Source of the DNA: VGBV01 sp963780395
GTDB lineage: Bacteria > Actinomycetota > Thermoleophilia > Solirubrobacterales > 70-9
DNA: 64,000 nt
NCBI GenBank assembly: GCA_963780395.1
Contig: CAWABY010000017.1
Coordinates: forward strand, 62,001-126,000
Reading direction: 5' to 3'
The translations under genes were made by a program, and so were the position numbers. The notes under the pieces were generated by a model. It was not told the DNA's origin. It ran no database searches and saw only the letters and a list, made by a program, of their open reading frames with translations. Of this stretch, positions 1-9,129 are shown in pieces (the first letter of the stretch is position 1; every line of letters starts with the position of its first letter).

Positions 1-566
1 TCGATGACGTTGGGAACGATCGCGTTCGCCCGGATGCCGTCCTCGCGGTACTCGACGTCGAGGGAGCGGACCAGAGCCAGGACCGCTGACTTCGAGATCG
101 CGTAGGCGGCTCCGCCGCTGAACGGCTGATAGGCGACCTTGGTCCCGACGCAGACGATCGCGCCGCCGTCGCCGTCGAGCATCGCCGGGATCGCCGCGCG
201 AGCCGCGTTGATCGCGGTGGTGAGGTTGAGGGCGAGCATCTTCTCGAGCTCCGCCGGCTCGGCCTCGTGCAGCCGCGGGCCCGCCGCGAAACCCCCGACG
301 AGGTTGACGAGCGAGGTCAGGGGGCCCAGCTTGTTCGCAGCCGCCACGGCGGTGTCCGCCCCGTCCTCGAGCAGGTTCGCCTCGACCAGGGTGAGGCCCT
401 CGCGGTCGCCGAAGGCGGCCTCGGCGGCCTCCATCTCGGCCTCGGCCAGCCAGGTCGTCACCACCTGCGCCCCGGCGTCCAGCAACTCCTCGACCACCGC
501 CTGGCCCAGGCCGCCGGTGCCGCCGGTGACGATTGCGACGCCGCCGAGCGGGCCCGGCTCCGTCAT
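1..566 (-). CDS. SDR family oxidoreductase (3' end outside window)
   Basis: Short-chain dehydrogenase/reductase using NAD(P) on an unknown alcohol or ketone. I translated the reverse strand from the ATG at 566. It opens with MTEPGPLGGVAIVTGGTGGLG, a Rossmann dinucleotide-binding loop near residues 14-21. It continues with the NLVGG strand (the family's NNAG position) and a YAISK catalytic Tyr-Lys pair near residue 160. About 188 codons are visible, and the last 60 or so lie beyond base 1. The substrate cannot be deduced. The gene is divergent from the HD nuclease at 675. A nine-codon reading frame (592-563) ends on its start codon (ATGA overlap) and is preceded by a TAGGGT box. Confidence 0.85.
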   Translation of the reverse strand, partial: MTEPGPLGGVAIVTGGTGGLGQAVVEELLDAGAQVVTTWLAEAEMEAAEAAFGDREGLTLVEANLLEDGADTAVAAANKLGPLTSLVNLVGGFAAGPRLHEAEPAELEKMLALNLTTAINAARAAIPAMLDGDGGAIVCVGTKVAYQPFSGGAAYAISKSAVLALVRSLDVEYREDGIRANAIVPNVI

Positions 567-674
567 GAAAGCGACCCCGCGGACGACCTCATCAGCGATG
601 AACCCTAGTGACAATCCGGTGAACCCAGGCGGAGATAACCGTCCGCTGTCGCCTCTACCTTCAATCACCTTCCG

Positions 675-1706
675 ATGACCGAGGCGAAATTGTTCGAGAG
701 CGGCGGCGAAAGCGGGAGCGGGAACGCGGCCGGTGCCGATGCCGCGCCGGCTCGGGCGCTGGGCGAGCTCAGCGACGGCGAGGAGTTCACCTGCGCCCTT
801 GTGGTGCGCGAGCGTCAGCTGCGCCAGAAGAAGAACGGCGAGGACTTCCTCAAGCTCCAGCTCGGGGACCGCACCGGCGCCGTCCCCGCGATCGCATGGG
901 ATCGCGTCTCCGAGCTGTTCGAGGCCTGTGCGCCCGGAAAGATCGTGGTCGTGACCGGGAAGTTCTCGGTTCATCCGCAGTTCGGCCGCCAGATCAAGCT
1001 CGCCTCGGCTCGCGCCGCCGAATCGCACGAGTACGAGGCGGATGAGCTGGCCGAGGGACCGTCGAAGCCCGCGGAGCTGCTGGAGAGCGAGCTTCGCGAG
1101 CTGCTGGAGACGATTCAGAACCCGTCGCTGCGGGCGCTGCTGGACCGCTTCTTCGGGCCGGAAACCGCCTCCTGGAGCCGTTTCCGCGAGGCGCCCGCCG
1201 CCAAGCACTACCACCAGGCCTACGCCGGCGGACTCTTGGAGCACACCCTCTCGGTCGCGCAGGCCGTCAGCGCCGCCGCGAACTTCTTCCCAGGCATCGA
1301 CCGCGACGTCGCGGTGACAGGCGCCCTGCTGCACGACATCGGCAAGACCGAGGCCTACAACGACGACCCGCTGGCGATCGACATGACCGACGCCGGGCGG
1401 CTGCAGGCCGAGATCCCCCTCGGCTACTACAAGGTCCGCCGCCAGATCGAGGAGATCGAGGGCTTCGACACCGGGCTGGCCCAGGCGGTGCTGCACATCA
1501 TCCTCAGCCACCACGGCCAGCTCGAGCACGGCTCCCCGGTCGTCCCCTGCACCCGCGAGGCGACGCTGGTGCACTCGATGGACAACCTCGGCGGCAAGCT
1601 CGGCAGCTTCGACCGGCTCGAGAAGGAGCTCGGCGACGGCGAGAGCTGGTCACGCTTCGACCGCGGCATCGAGTCAGCAGCCTTCTTCGGCGCTCGCGCG
1701 GCCTAG
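675..1706 (+). CDS. 3'-5' exoribonuclease YhaM-like, OB fold + HD domain
   Basis: 343 residues. An N-terminal OB-fold nucleic-acid-binding domain (about residues 28-120, with KKNGEDFLKLQLGDRTG) is followed by a metal-dependent HD phosphohydrolase domain (about 150-320). The HD motifs are visible: YAGGLLEHT, LLHDIGKTE and ILSHHG. This order and length match the YhaM family, which degrades RNA and some DNA 3'-5' in the cytoplasm. The first 30 residues are a low-complexity Gly/Ser/Ala stretch. The start is an ATG with no ribosome-binding site. A TACCTT box lies 13 nt upstream. A second, only moderately similar copy lies at 33112-34074, so this organism carries two members. Family assignment is firm; the exact substrate is not. 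Confidence 0.85.
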   Translation: MTEAKLFESGGESGSGNAAGADAAPARALGELSDGEEFTCALVVRERQLRQKKNGEDFLKLQLGDRTGAVPAIAWDRVSELFEACAPGKIVVVTGKFSVHPQFGRQIKLASARAAESHEYEADELAEGPSKPAELLESELRELLETIQNPSLRALLDRFFGPETASWSRFREAPAAKHYHQAYAGGLLEHTLSVAQAVSAAANFFPGIDRDVAVTGALLHDIGKTEAYNDDPLAIDMTDAGRLQAEIPLGYYKVRRQIEEIEGFDTGLAQAVLHIILSHHGQLEHGSPVVPCTREATLVHSMDNLGGKLGSFDRLEKELGDGESWSRFDRGIESAAFFGARAA

Positions 1707-1793
1707 CTCCGCGCAAGGATCGTCCACGCAAAATGCGCATTTCCGTGCGTGCGGCGGCGAGCCGAGGCGGTCGCCTAACTATCCTGCGCTCTC

Positions 1794-2799
1794 GTGGCGA
1801 AGGACACCGAGAAGCTGATCAGACAGCTCTCGCTGATCTCCTTCCTCATGGCCCAAGGGAGGCCTGTCTCGGCGCTTGAGATCAAGCGCGAGGTCGAGGG
1901 ATACAGCGACATGAACGACGACGCCTTCGCGCGCCGCTTCTACGCCGACCGCGCGGAGCTGGAGAGCCTCGGGATCACCCTCCAGGTGGAGAAGCCCGGC
2001 GACAGCCTGCAGGGCTACGAGTCCGAGCTCTACTCGCTGCCGCCCGAGAACTTCTACCTGGACGCGATCGAGTTCGGAGACGACGAGCTGGCGGCCCTGC
2101 AGACCGCCCTGCACCTGCTTGACGGTGAGTTCGCCTATGCCGAGCCTCTGCGGCTGGCGCTGCAGCAGGTCTCGTGGGGGCGGCCGAGCCCGCTGACCTC
2201 GCCCGAGGGCAGCTCGGTAGAGGTGCGGATGACCGCCAAGGCCGACGGCGCCGAGATCTCGCAGCGGCTGTCGAAGATCGAGACCGCGATCAGCCGCCGC
2301 AAGACGATCGAGTTCACCTACTACACGATCGAGCGCGACGCGACCGAGAAGCGCAAGGTGGACCCCTTCCACCTGGTCTACCGCGGCGGGCAGTTCTATC
2401 TGATCGGCCACAGCCACGAGCGCGACGCGGTCCGCGTCTTCCGCCTCTCGCGGATCAAGGGCAAGGTCTCCTACGCGTCCAAGGCCGAGCACGACTTCAC
2501 CGCGCCCGAGGACTTCGACCGCCGCGACTACGCGCGGCGCTCGGAGTGGCAGCTGGGCGAGATCCAGGGGACCGCCAAGGTCTTCCTGCGCGAGCGCATC
2601 GCCTGGCTGGTCGAGCGCGACTACGGCGGCTACGGCGAGCTGCGCAACGCGGGCAAGCGCGACGGCGCCCCGGGCAAGGGAACGGTCTTCGAGACCGAGT
2701 ACGCCTCGAGCCGCCAGCTCGTGGCCTGGGTGCTGCACTGGCGCCAGAACGCGACGGTGCTCGATCCCCCGGAGCTGGCCGGCGAGGTCGCCGAGCAGG
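1794..2799 (+). CDS. pafBC: WYL-domain regulator PafBC, PafB-like 5' part (frame breaks at its end)
   Basis: N-terminal half of a helix-turn-helix/WYL transcription regulator. Residues 1-90 form the DNA-binding part (TEKLIRQLSLISFLMAQGRP). The WYL ligand-sensing region lies around 165-240, with the strand IEFTYYTIERD and the segment VDPFHLVYRGGQFYLIGHS. The frame reads to GEVAEQ near 2798. There the homology jumps one base to the frame of the next entry and resumes as LALLRERHEGEF. Known PafB/PafC proteins are paired WYL regulators that activate a DNA-damage regulon in mycobacteria. In some actinobacteria they are fused, which fits the roughly 698-residue combined product here. The GTG start at 1794 sits 8 nt after a TATCCT box and has no ribosome-binding site. 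Confidence 0.8.
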
Positions 2800-3891
2800 C
2801 TGGCGCTGCTGCGCGAGCGCCACGAGGGCGAGTTCCAGACCGCGCGGTCGAAGGGCACCTCCCCCGCCCCGATGCAGCGAGTCGGGCGCGGCTCCAACGG
2901 CCGCTCGGAGTCCTCGATCCGCCCCGAGCGCTTCGCCCGCCTGGTGACGCTGGCGGGGATGCTGATCGAGGCCGCCAAGGGCACCGACCGGCTGCGGGTC
3001 GCCGAGGTGCGCGACAAGCTCCACCTCTCCAACGAGGAGCTGCGCGACGACATCGACCTGCTGAACGTCGTCAACTTCGGCGGCGGCACCTACGTCCTCT
3101 ACGCCGAGCTGATCGGAGACGAGATCGAGGTCGACGCCGAGCCCTACGGCGACAACTTCAGCCGGCCGGCGCGACTGCTGCCGCTGGAGGCGAAGGCGCT
3201 GGTCGCGGCGATCGACCTCTTCGGCGACCACCTGCCCCAGAGCGGCCTGGTCAGCGCCCGCGGCAAGATCGTCACGGCGCTCGGTCACGACCCCTCCGAG
3301 GAGGGCCTGGAGATCGCACCCTCGGCCGGCGACGACTCGGGGACCGCCCGCACGGTCAACGACGCGATCGCCGCCCGGCGCGTGCTCGCGATCCACTACT
3401 ACAAGGAGAACGAGGACGAGTTCACCAAGCGCGAGATCGAGCCCTACCGCCTCGCCAACGGCCCCGAGGGCTGGTACGTCGCCTCATATGACCGCAAGCG
3501 CCAGGACATCCGCCACTTCCGCCTGGACCGGATCAAGGAGGCGAGCGTCACCAAGGAGGCCTTCGAGCCCCGCCCCGAGTTCGCCGACATCGCCGCGATC
3601 GAGGGCGGCTGGCTCAGCGACGGCCAGGTGCCGGCCGCGGATGTGGCCCGCGTCTGGGTCTCGCCCGAGCGCGCCCGCTGGGCCCGCGAGGAGCACACCG
3701 TGGCCGAGGAGCTGAGCGACGGCGCCATCGTGATCGAGGTCCCCTACGGCAGCCCCGACTGGCTGCTGCGCGAGATCCTCAAGGGCGCGGGCGACTTCGT
3801 CGTGCTCGAGCCCACCGAAGCGCGCGAGGCCGTCCGCGACGAGCTCGGCGCCGACAGCGCCGCGCAGCCGGCAACCGCCAAGGCCGCCTGA
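2800..3891 (+). CDS. pafBC: WYL-domain regulator PafBC, PafC-like 3' part (other frame)
   Basis: C-terminal half of the WYL regulator, in the frame one base further on. It contains a second helix-turn-helix (IRPERFARLVTLAGML), a second WYL core (VLAIHYYKENEDEFTKREI, then RLANGPEGWYVASYDRK) and a WCX-like tail ending in GADSAAQPATAKAA. An internal ATG at 2872 could start an independent PafC. However, the upstream in-frame residues LALLRERHEGEF continue the PafB part without a stop codon between them. A single gene broken by one extra base around 2796-2800 is therefore the simpler reading. The PAC2 gene at 32144 belongs to the wider Pup-proteasome environment in which paf genes are usually found. 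Confidence 0.78.
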   Translation: MALLRERHEGEFQTARSKGTSPAPMQRVGRGSNGRSESSIRPERFARLVTLAGMLIEAAKGTDRLRVAEVRDKLHLSNEELRDDIDLLNVVNFGGGTYVLYAELIGDEIEVDAEPYGDNFSRPARLLPLEAKALVAAIDLFGDHLPQSGLVSARGKIVTALGHDPSEEGLEIAPSAGDDSGTARTVNDAIAARRVLAIHYYKENEDEFTKREIEPYRLANGPEGWYVASYDRKRQDIRHFRLDRIKEASVTKEAFEPRPEFADIAAIEGGWLSDGQVPAADVARVWVSPERARWAREEHTVAEELSDGAIVIEVPYGSPDWLLREILKGAGDFVVLEPTEAREAVRDELGADSAAQPATAKAA

Positions 3892-3921
3892 ACTCACGCC
3901 CGGGCCGGTACGGTCCCAGGC

Positions 3922-4332
3922 GTGGCGAACGAACGGCTCAGCTTCGGCGGGGTGACCATGGATGTGCTGGCCACCGCCGAGGAGACCGGCGGCGCGCTGA
4001 CCGCGATCGTCGAGCTGCCTCCTCTGCTCGACACGCCGGTGCACATCCACGCCAACGAGGACGAGCTGTTCATCGCGATCGAGGGCGAACACGTGATCAC
4101 CCGCGGCGAGGAGGAGATCACGATCGGGGCCGGCGAGGCCGTGTTCGCCCCGCGAGGCGTCCCGCACTCGCAGCGGCGCGTGGTCGAGGGCGAGGGCCGG
4201 ATCATGTTCGTGTGCACCCCCGGGGGGCTCGAGGGCTTCTTCCGCGAGCTCGCGCGGGCCGAAGCCGAGGGGCGCCTGGGCCCCGACGCTTACGCCGCCG
4301 CCTCGGAGCAGTACGGGATCACCTGGGTCTGA
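3922..4332 (+). CDS. Cupin-domain protein
   Basis: 136 residues forming one cupin beta-barrel. Cupin motif 1 reads PVHIHANEDELFIAIEGE, with two His and a Glu in the usual metal-ligand places. Motif 2 follows as GEAVFAPRGVPHSQR. Such small cupins bind a metal and act as isomerases, oxygenases or sensors; the substrate is unknown here. The GTG start lies 7 nt after a TACGGT box (3909-3914) with no ribosome-binding site. The stop codon overlaps the ATG of the following hydrolase gene (TGATG), so the two are probably translated together. Confidence 0.8.
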   Translation: MANERLSFGGVTMDVLATAEETGGALTAIVELPPLLDTPVHIHANEDELFIAIEGEHVITRGEEEITIGAGEAVFAPRGVPHSQRRVVEGEGRIMFVCTPGGLEGFFRELARAEAEGRLGPDAYAAASEQYGITWV

Positions 4333-5045
4333 TGCCGGAGCCCGAGGTCGAGGCGATCCTCGCCCCGAACCCGGGGCCGATGACCCTGGAGGGCACAAAC
4401 ACCTATCTCGTCGGGCGGGATCCGGTGGTCGTGATCGACCCGGGCCCGGAGGACGCCGGCCACGTCGAGGCGGTGCGGACCGCGGCGGAGGAGCGCGGCG
4501 GCATCGGGACCGTGCTGGTCACCCACTCCCACCTCGACCACATCGGCGGCGTCGAGCTGCTCGGCGTCGAGCCGGCCCGGCCGGCCGACGGCGAGGAGGT
4601 CGCAGGGCTGACCGCGCTCGCCACCCCCGGCCACACCGAGGACCACCTCTGCTTCCTCATAGGCAAGGACCTGTTCTGCGGCGATCTGATCCTGGGCGAG
4701 GGCTCGACGATCGTGCCGCCGGCATCCGAGGGCGGGTCGCTGGCGAAGTACATGGCCTCACTCCAGCGCGTCTCCGAGTTGGACCTGGAGCGCATGTACC
4801 CGGGCCACGGGCCGGTGATCGAGGACCCGCCGGCCAAGATCGCCGAGTACGTCGCGCACCGCACCGAGCGCGAGGACCGGCTGGTGGCGGCGCTGGATCG
4901 GGGCGAGCGCTCGCGCCAGGCACTGCTGCGCGAGGTCTGGGACGACGTGCCCGAGCCGCTGCTGCCCGCGGCCGCCTACGCGATGCAGGCGCACCTGGAG
5001 AAGCTCGGGGCGGAGGGGCGGCTGCCCGAGGGCCTTACCGACTAG
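4332..5045 (+). CDS. Metallo-beta-lactamase fold hydrolase
   Basis: 237 residues with the metal-binding signature THSHLDH near residue 62 (HxHxDH). A further His lies in ATPGHTEDHL, an Asp in CGDLILG and a His in YPGHGPVI. Together these form the complete di-zinc site of the glyoxalase II/LACTB2-type branch. The C-terminal third (AEYVAHRTEREDRLVAALD, then LRMEVWDD-like helices) resembles the helical cap of LACTB2-like hydrolases and ribonucleases. The ATG at 4332 overlaps the cupin stop codon. An upstream in-frame extension would run through the cupin gene and has no family similarity, so I start here. Confidence 0.85.
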   Translation: MPEPEVEAILAPNPGPMTLEGTNTYLVGRDPVVVIDPGPEDAGHVEAVRTAAEERGGIGTVLVTHSHLDHIGGVELLGVEPARPADGEEVAGLTALATPGHTEDHLCFLIGKDLFCGDLILGEGSTIVPPASEGGSLAKYMASLQRVSELDLERMYPGHGPVIEDPPAKIAEYVAHRTEREDRLVAALDRGERSRQALLREVWDDVPEPLLPAAAYAMQAHLEKLGAEGRLPEGLTD

Positions 5046-5079
5046 CTTCGCGGCAGAGGCCGCCTGATATGAAAGGTCG

Positions 5080-7539
5080 ATGGCAATGGACCTGAACACC
5101 CTGCTCAGGGGGAGCTTCAAGGGGGCCGGGCTGGGCAGCGCCCTGTTCGGGGCCACCGCCGCTGGGCTCTGGTGGCAGCTCTTCCGCCGCCCGATGCCGA
5201 AGACCGAGGGCGAGGTCCGGGTGCAGGGGCTGGAGGGCATGGTCGACGTCTCCCGCGACCGCTGGGGGATGGTCCGCGTCAGGGCCCAGAGCCCGCACGA
5301 CCTCTGGTTCGGCCACGGCTACGCCCACGCCCAGGACCGCCTCTGGCAGTGCGACGTCCAGCGCCGCGTCAGCCAGGGGCGGATCTCCGAGATCGCGGGC
5401 AACGACGGCCTTCCGGTGGACCGCCTGATGCGAACGCTCGGGATCGGCCGCGTCGCGCGCAGGGAGGAGCGCGAGCTCGCTCCCGAGCCGCGCGCGCTGC
5501 TGAACGCCTACTGCGCCGGCTTCAACCGCGCCGCCGAGGGCCCGGGCGCGCTGCCGGCCGAGTTCCAGATCCTGCGGCTGGACTTCGAGCCCTGGCGACC
5601 CGCCCACATCCTGGCCGGCGCGAAGCTGCTCAGCTTCGGGCTATCTACCAACTGGGAGCGCGAGCTGCTGCGGGCCGACCTCGTGCGCGAGCTGGGGCCC
5701 GAGCGCGCTGCGCGGATCGACCCGGTCTATCCGGCTGACAATCCGATCGTGATGCGCCCCGGCGAGGCCTGGGAGGGAGACGGCATCGGGCTGGCGGAGC
5801 AGCTCAAGGCCGTGCGCGAGCAGATCGGGCTGGCGGGAGCCGCCGGCGGCTCCAACAACTGGGCCGTCAGCGGCGAGCGCTCGGCGACCGGCGGCCCGCT
5901 GCTGGCCGGCGACCCCCACCTGCCGAGCGGCATGCCCGGGATCTGGCACCAGTGCGCGCTCGAGCTGGGCGACCGCTTCTGCCGCGGCGCCACCCTGCCG
6001 GGAATCCCCGGGATCACGATGGGGCAGAACAACGACGTCGCCTGGACATTCACCAACGTGATGGCGGACATCGAGGACCTGTTCATCGAGCGGATCGAGG
6101 GCGACCGATACGAGTTCCAGGGCGAGTGGCGCGAGCTGGAGCTGGTCACCGAGGAGATCGACGTCAAGGGCCGCGACGCGCCGGTGCGCCACGAGGTCCG
6201 GATCACCCACCACGGCCCGATCGTGAACGAGGCGCTGGGCGCCGACGCCTCGCAGCCGCTGGCGCTGCGCTGGGCGGCGCTGGACGTGCCGGGCATCGGT
6301 CGCCCCCACTTCGAGATCTTCGACCCGACCAGCGGCGAGGAGCTGGTGGCGCTGCTGGAGGGCCTGACGATGCCGGTCTCCAACCTCGTCTGGGCTGATC
6401 GCCACGGCAAGATCGGCTACAAGACCGTCGGCCGCATCCCCAGGCGCCCCGACCCGGGCTGCCCGGACCTGCCGAAGCCGGGCTGGAGCGGCGAGTTCGA
6501 CTGGCAGGGCGCCATCCCCTACGAGGAGCTGCCCGAGCTGGTCGATCCCGAGGCGGGCTTCCTGGTCACGGCGAACAACCGGATCGCCGACGACGACTAC
6601 CCCCACCACCTCAGCAGCGACTACCTGGACGGCTTCCGCGCGAAGCGCATCGAGCAGCTGATCGAGGGGGCCGACGAGCACGACCTGGACGGGTTCAGGC
6701 GCATGCAGATCGACCTCTACTCGATCCCCGGCGACGAGGTCGTCCATCGGCTCGCCCGGCTCGACGCGCCCGGGCAGCGCGAGACGCGGGCGATCGAGCG
6801 GCTGAAGAGCTGGGACCGCGAGCTGGGCCCTGAGACGATCGCGGGCACCATCTACCAGGCCTTCCTGCTGCGCCTGGCCCGCGACTTCGCTCGCGCCGCG
6901 ATCGGCGACCGCGACCTGGCCGAGCGCTGGCTCGACCGCTCCGACAGCGGCTTCACCACCCACGTCACCTCCCCCTGGCGCTGGCACGCCCACCTGCTGG
7001 CCCTCTGGGAGGAGGGCGACGAGGAGCTGATCGGGCGTCCGTGGGACGACCTGGTGCTGGAGGCCCTGCGGGGCGCGCTCGACGACCTCGAGCAGCGCTT
7101 CGGGCCGGACCCCGAGGGCTGGCGCTGGGGCCGCGTGCACGAGCTGCGCTTCTCGCACGCGCTCGGCGCCGCCAACCCCGGGTTCGACTGGGTCTTCAAC
7201 CGCACCCTGCACGTCGGCGGCGCCCAGGAGACGGTCGCGCAGATCGCCTATGACCCCAACGATCCCTACGACGCGATCTGGGCGCCGAGCTGGCGCATGG
7301 TCGCCGACCCGATGGATCCGGGCCGCTCGATGTGGCAGGACTTCACCGGCCAGTCGGGGCACGCCTGGAGCGAGCACTACGACGACCTGCAGCCGCGCTG
7401 GCTCGCCGGGCAGATGCAGTCGATGGCGGGCGAGGGGCCCTGGCAGACACTGACGCTCCGGCCCGCAGGCGGCCCCGGACGCGCGAGCGGACCGGAGGTC
7501 CGCGAAGTTCCAGGCATCGGCGAGGAGCCGTCGCAATAG
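5080..7539 (+). CDS. Penicillin acylase family Ntn hydrolase
   Basis: 819 residues, the usual length of penicillin/acyl-homoserine-lactone/cephalosporin acylase precursors. The propeptide begins after a short hydrophobic segment (residues 17-32, GLGSALFGATAAGLWW), so the protein may be exported or membrane-anchored. The expected autocleavage site is AAGGSNNWAVSG near residue 263. Its Ser would become the N-terminal nucleophile of the beta chain. Downstream GDPHLPSGMPGIWHQ and the GITMGQNNDVAWTFTN segment are typical beta-chain motifs. These enzymes hydrolyse amide bonds of side-chain-bearing substrates; the natural substrate cannot be read from sequence. The next gene starts 8 nt downstream. 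Confidence 0.88.
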   Translation: MAMDLNTLLRGSFKGAGLGSALFGATAAGLWWQLFRRPMPKTEGEVRVQGLEGMVDVSRDRWGMVRVRAQSPHDLWFGHGYAHAQDRLWQCDVQRRVSQGRISEIAGNDGLPVDRLMRTLGIGRVARREERELAPEPRALLNAYCAGFNRAAEGPGALPAEFQILRLDFEPWRPAHILAGAKLLSFGLSTNWERELLRADLVRELGPERAARIDPVYPADNPIVMRPGEAWEGDGIGLAEQLKAVREQIGLAGAAGGSNNWAVSGERSATGGPLLAGDPHLPSGMPGIWHQCALELGDRFCRGATLPGIPGITMGQNNDVAWTFTNVMADIEDLFIERIEGDRYEFQGEWRELELVTEEIDVKGRDAPVRHEVRITHHGPIVNEALGADASQPLALRWAALDVPGIGRPHFEIFDPTSGEELVALLEGLTMPVSNLVWADRHGKIGYKTVGRIPRRPDPGCPDLPKPGWSGEFDWQGAIPYEELPELVDPEAGFLVTANNRIADDDYPHHLSSDYLDGFRAKRIEQLIEGADEHDLDGFRRMQIDLYSIPGDEVVHRLARLDAPGQRETRAIERLKSWDRELGPETIAGTIYQAFLLRLARDFARAAIGDRDLAERWLDRSDSGFTTHVTSPWRWHAHLLALWEEGDEELIGRPWDDLVLEALRGALDDLEQRFGPDPEGWRWGRVHELRFSHALGAANPGFDWVFNRTLHVGGAQETVAQIAYDPNDPYDAIWAPSWRMVADPMDPGRSMWQDFTGQSGHAWSEHYDDLQPRWLAGQMQSMAGEGPWQTLTLRPAGGPGRASGPEVREVPGIGEEPSQ

Positions 7540-7546
7540 GCCACCC

Positions 7547-8017
7547 ATGCCGAGCCGGCGCGACCAGATCCAGCTCACGGAGTCAGAGCAGGCCGAACTG
7601 CTCGCCTCCGAGCGAGTCGCGATCGTCACCTCGAACGGCGCCAAGGGCTGGCCGCACTCGATGCCGATGTGGTTCACGGTCCGCGATGGCGTGATCTGGG
7701 TCTGGACCTACGCCAAGTCTCAGAAGGTTCGCAACCTCGAGCGCGACCCGAAGGCGACCATCCTGGTCGAGACCGGGACCGAGTACACGGAGCTGCGGGG
7801 GATCATGGTCGAGTCCGAGGCGGTGATCCATCGCGACCCCGCGGTCGTCGCCGAGTTCGGCAAGATCCTCACGGTCCGCTACAGCGAGGGCATCGATTCG
7901 GTCGAGGGGGACGCCGCGGCGGCGCTCGAGGCCCAAGCGGTGAAGCGCGTCGCGATCAGCTTCCCGCCGGCGCGCACGCGCAGCTGGGACCATCGCAAGC
8001 TCGGCGGAACTTACTGA
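7547..8017 (+). CDS. Pyridoxamine 5'-phosphate oxidase-like flavin/F420-binding protein
   Basis: 156 residues of the split-barrel PNPOx-like superfamily (SNGAKGWPHSMPMWFTVRDG, SQKVRNLERDPKATILVE). The pattern of a short N-terminal helix, then 'VAIVTSNG', then 'P(M)WF', fits the actinobacterial PPOX-class proteins. Many of these use coenzyme F420 or FMN to reduce small molecules. It follows the acylase by 7 nt and is probably co-transcribed with it. No ribosome-binding site is obvious. Whether it binds FMN or F420 cannot be decided here. Confidence 0.78.
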   Translation: MPSRRDQIQLTESEQAELLASERVAIVTSNGAKGWPHSMPMWFTVRDGVIWVWTYAKSQKVRNLERDPKATILVETGTEYTELRGIMVESEAVIHRDPAVVAEFGKILTVRYSEGIDSVEGDAAAALEAQAVKRVAISFPPARTRSWDHRKLGGTY

Positions 8018-8045
8018 GCGAGCTCGCCAGTAGCCTTGCGCCGTA

Positions 8046-9119
8046 GTGGAGCAGCTGAAGGGATTGATCCTCTCCGGCGGCGCCGGGACCCGTCTGCGGC
8101 CGATCACGCACACCTCGGCCAAGCAGCTCGTGCCGGTCGCCAACAAGCCCGTGCTCTTCTACGGGATCGAGGCGCTGGTCGAGGCCGGGATCACCGAGAT
8201 CGGGATCATCATCGCGCCTGAGACTGGCGACGAGATCCGCGAGGCCGCGGGCGACGGCTCGGGATTCGGGGCCAGCATCACCTACATCGAGCAGGAGGCG
8301 CCGATGGGGCTCGCGCACGCCCTGCTGACGGCCGAGGGCTTCCTCGGCCGAACACCCTTCGTGATGTACCTGGGCGACAACCTGCTGCGGAGCGGCCTGG
8401 TCGACCTGGTCGAGGCCTTCCGTGCCAGCGAGCCCGAGGCGCTGATCCTGCTGACCTCGGTCAAGGACCCCGAGTCCTACGGTGTGGCCGAGCTGGACGG
8501 CGAGCGCGTCGTGCGGCTGGTCGAGAAGCCGAAGGACCCGCCCAGCGACCTGGCGCTGGTCGGCGTCTACATGTTCGGGCCCGAGATCTTCGCCGCGGCC
8601 AAGTCGATCGAGCCCTCGGCCCGGGGCGAGCTGGAGATCACCGACGCGATCGACGCCCTGATCGATGACGGCAAGCGAGTCGAGCCCCACCTCGTGCAGG
8701 GCTGGTGGAAGGACACGGGCCGCCTGGAGGACATGCTGGAGGCCAACCGCTTGGTGCTCGAGGACCTGGAGAGCCGGGTGGACGGGGAGCTGATCGACTC
8801 AAAGGTCGAGGGCAGGGTCGTCGTCGAGCAGGGCGCCAAGCTCGAGCGCAGCACGGTGCGCGGCCCGGCGATCATCGGAGCCGGTGCCCACATCACCGAC
8901 TCCTACGTCGGCCCCTACACCGCTATCGACCACGACGTGGTCATCGCCGGCTCGGAGATCGAGCACTCGATCGTGCTCGCCGGCTCGCGTATCCGCGACC
9001 TGCCGGCGCGAATGGAGGCGAGCCTGCTGGGCAAGGGGGTAACCGTCGAGCGCAGCATGGGGGTGCCCAAGACACTGCGCTTCCTGGTCGGGGACAGCGC
9101 CGATATCTCGATCCCATGA
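8046..9119 (+). CDS. rmlA: Glucose-1-phosphate thymidylyltransferase, long form
   Basis: Makes dTDP-glucose from glucose-1-phosphate and dTTP, the first step to dTDP-L-rhamnose. The nucleotidyltransferase signature GLILSGGAGTRLRPITHTSA lies at residues 5-24. Further motifs are KQLVPVANKP, MYLGDNLL and VEKPKDPPSD. At 357 residues it is about 65 longer than the classical tetrameric RmlA. The extra C-terminus consists of hexapeptide-like turns (VEGRVVVEQGAKLERSTV, GPAIIGAGAHI), a left-handed beta-helix as in StrD-type enzymes. The GTG start sits 9 nt after TAGCCT (8031-8036), without a ribosome-binding site. It is the first gene of rmlADBC. Confidence 0.9.
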   Translation: MEQLKGLILSGGAGTRLRPITHTSAKQLVPVANKPVLFYGIEALVEAGITEIGIIIAPETGDEIREAAGDGSGFGASITYIEQEAPMGLAHALLTAEGFLGRTPFVMYLGDNLLRSGLVDLVEAFRASEPEALILLTSVKDPESYGVAELDGERVVRLVEKPKDPPSDLALVGVYMFGPEIFAAAKSIEPSARGELEITDAIDALIDDGKRVEPHLVQGWWKDTGRLEDMLEANRLVLEDLESRVDGELIDSKVEGRVVVEQGAKLERSTVRGPAIIGAGAHITDSYVGPYTAIDHDVVIAGSEIEHSIVLAGSRIRDLPARMEASLLGKGVTVERSMGVPKTLRFLVGDSADISIP

Positions 9120-9129
9120 GGAGCACGCG

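Noticed and set aside
139..678. Forward 179-codon open frame opposite the SDR gene
   Set aside because: Ser/Ala/Pro-rich without motifs; the reverse strand gives a clear SDR enzyme.
2872..3891. Independent pafC gene starting at ATG 2872
   Set aside because: Coding similarity in this frame extends upstream to about 2800 without a stop in the preceding frame, which fits one broken fused gene better; still possible as an internal start.
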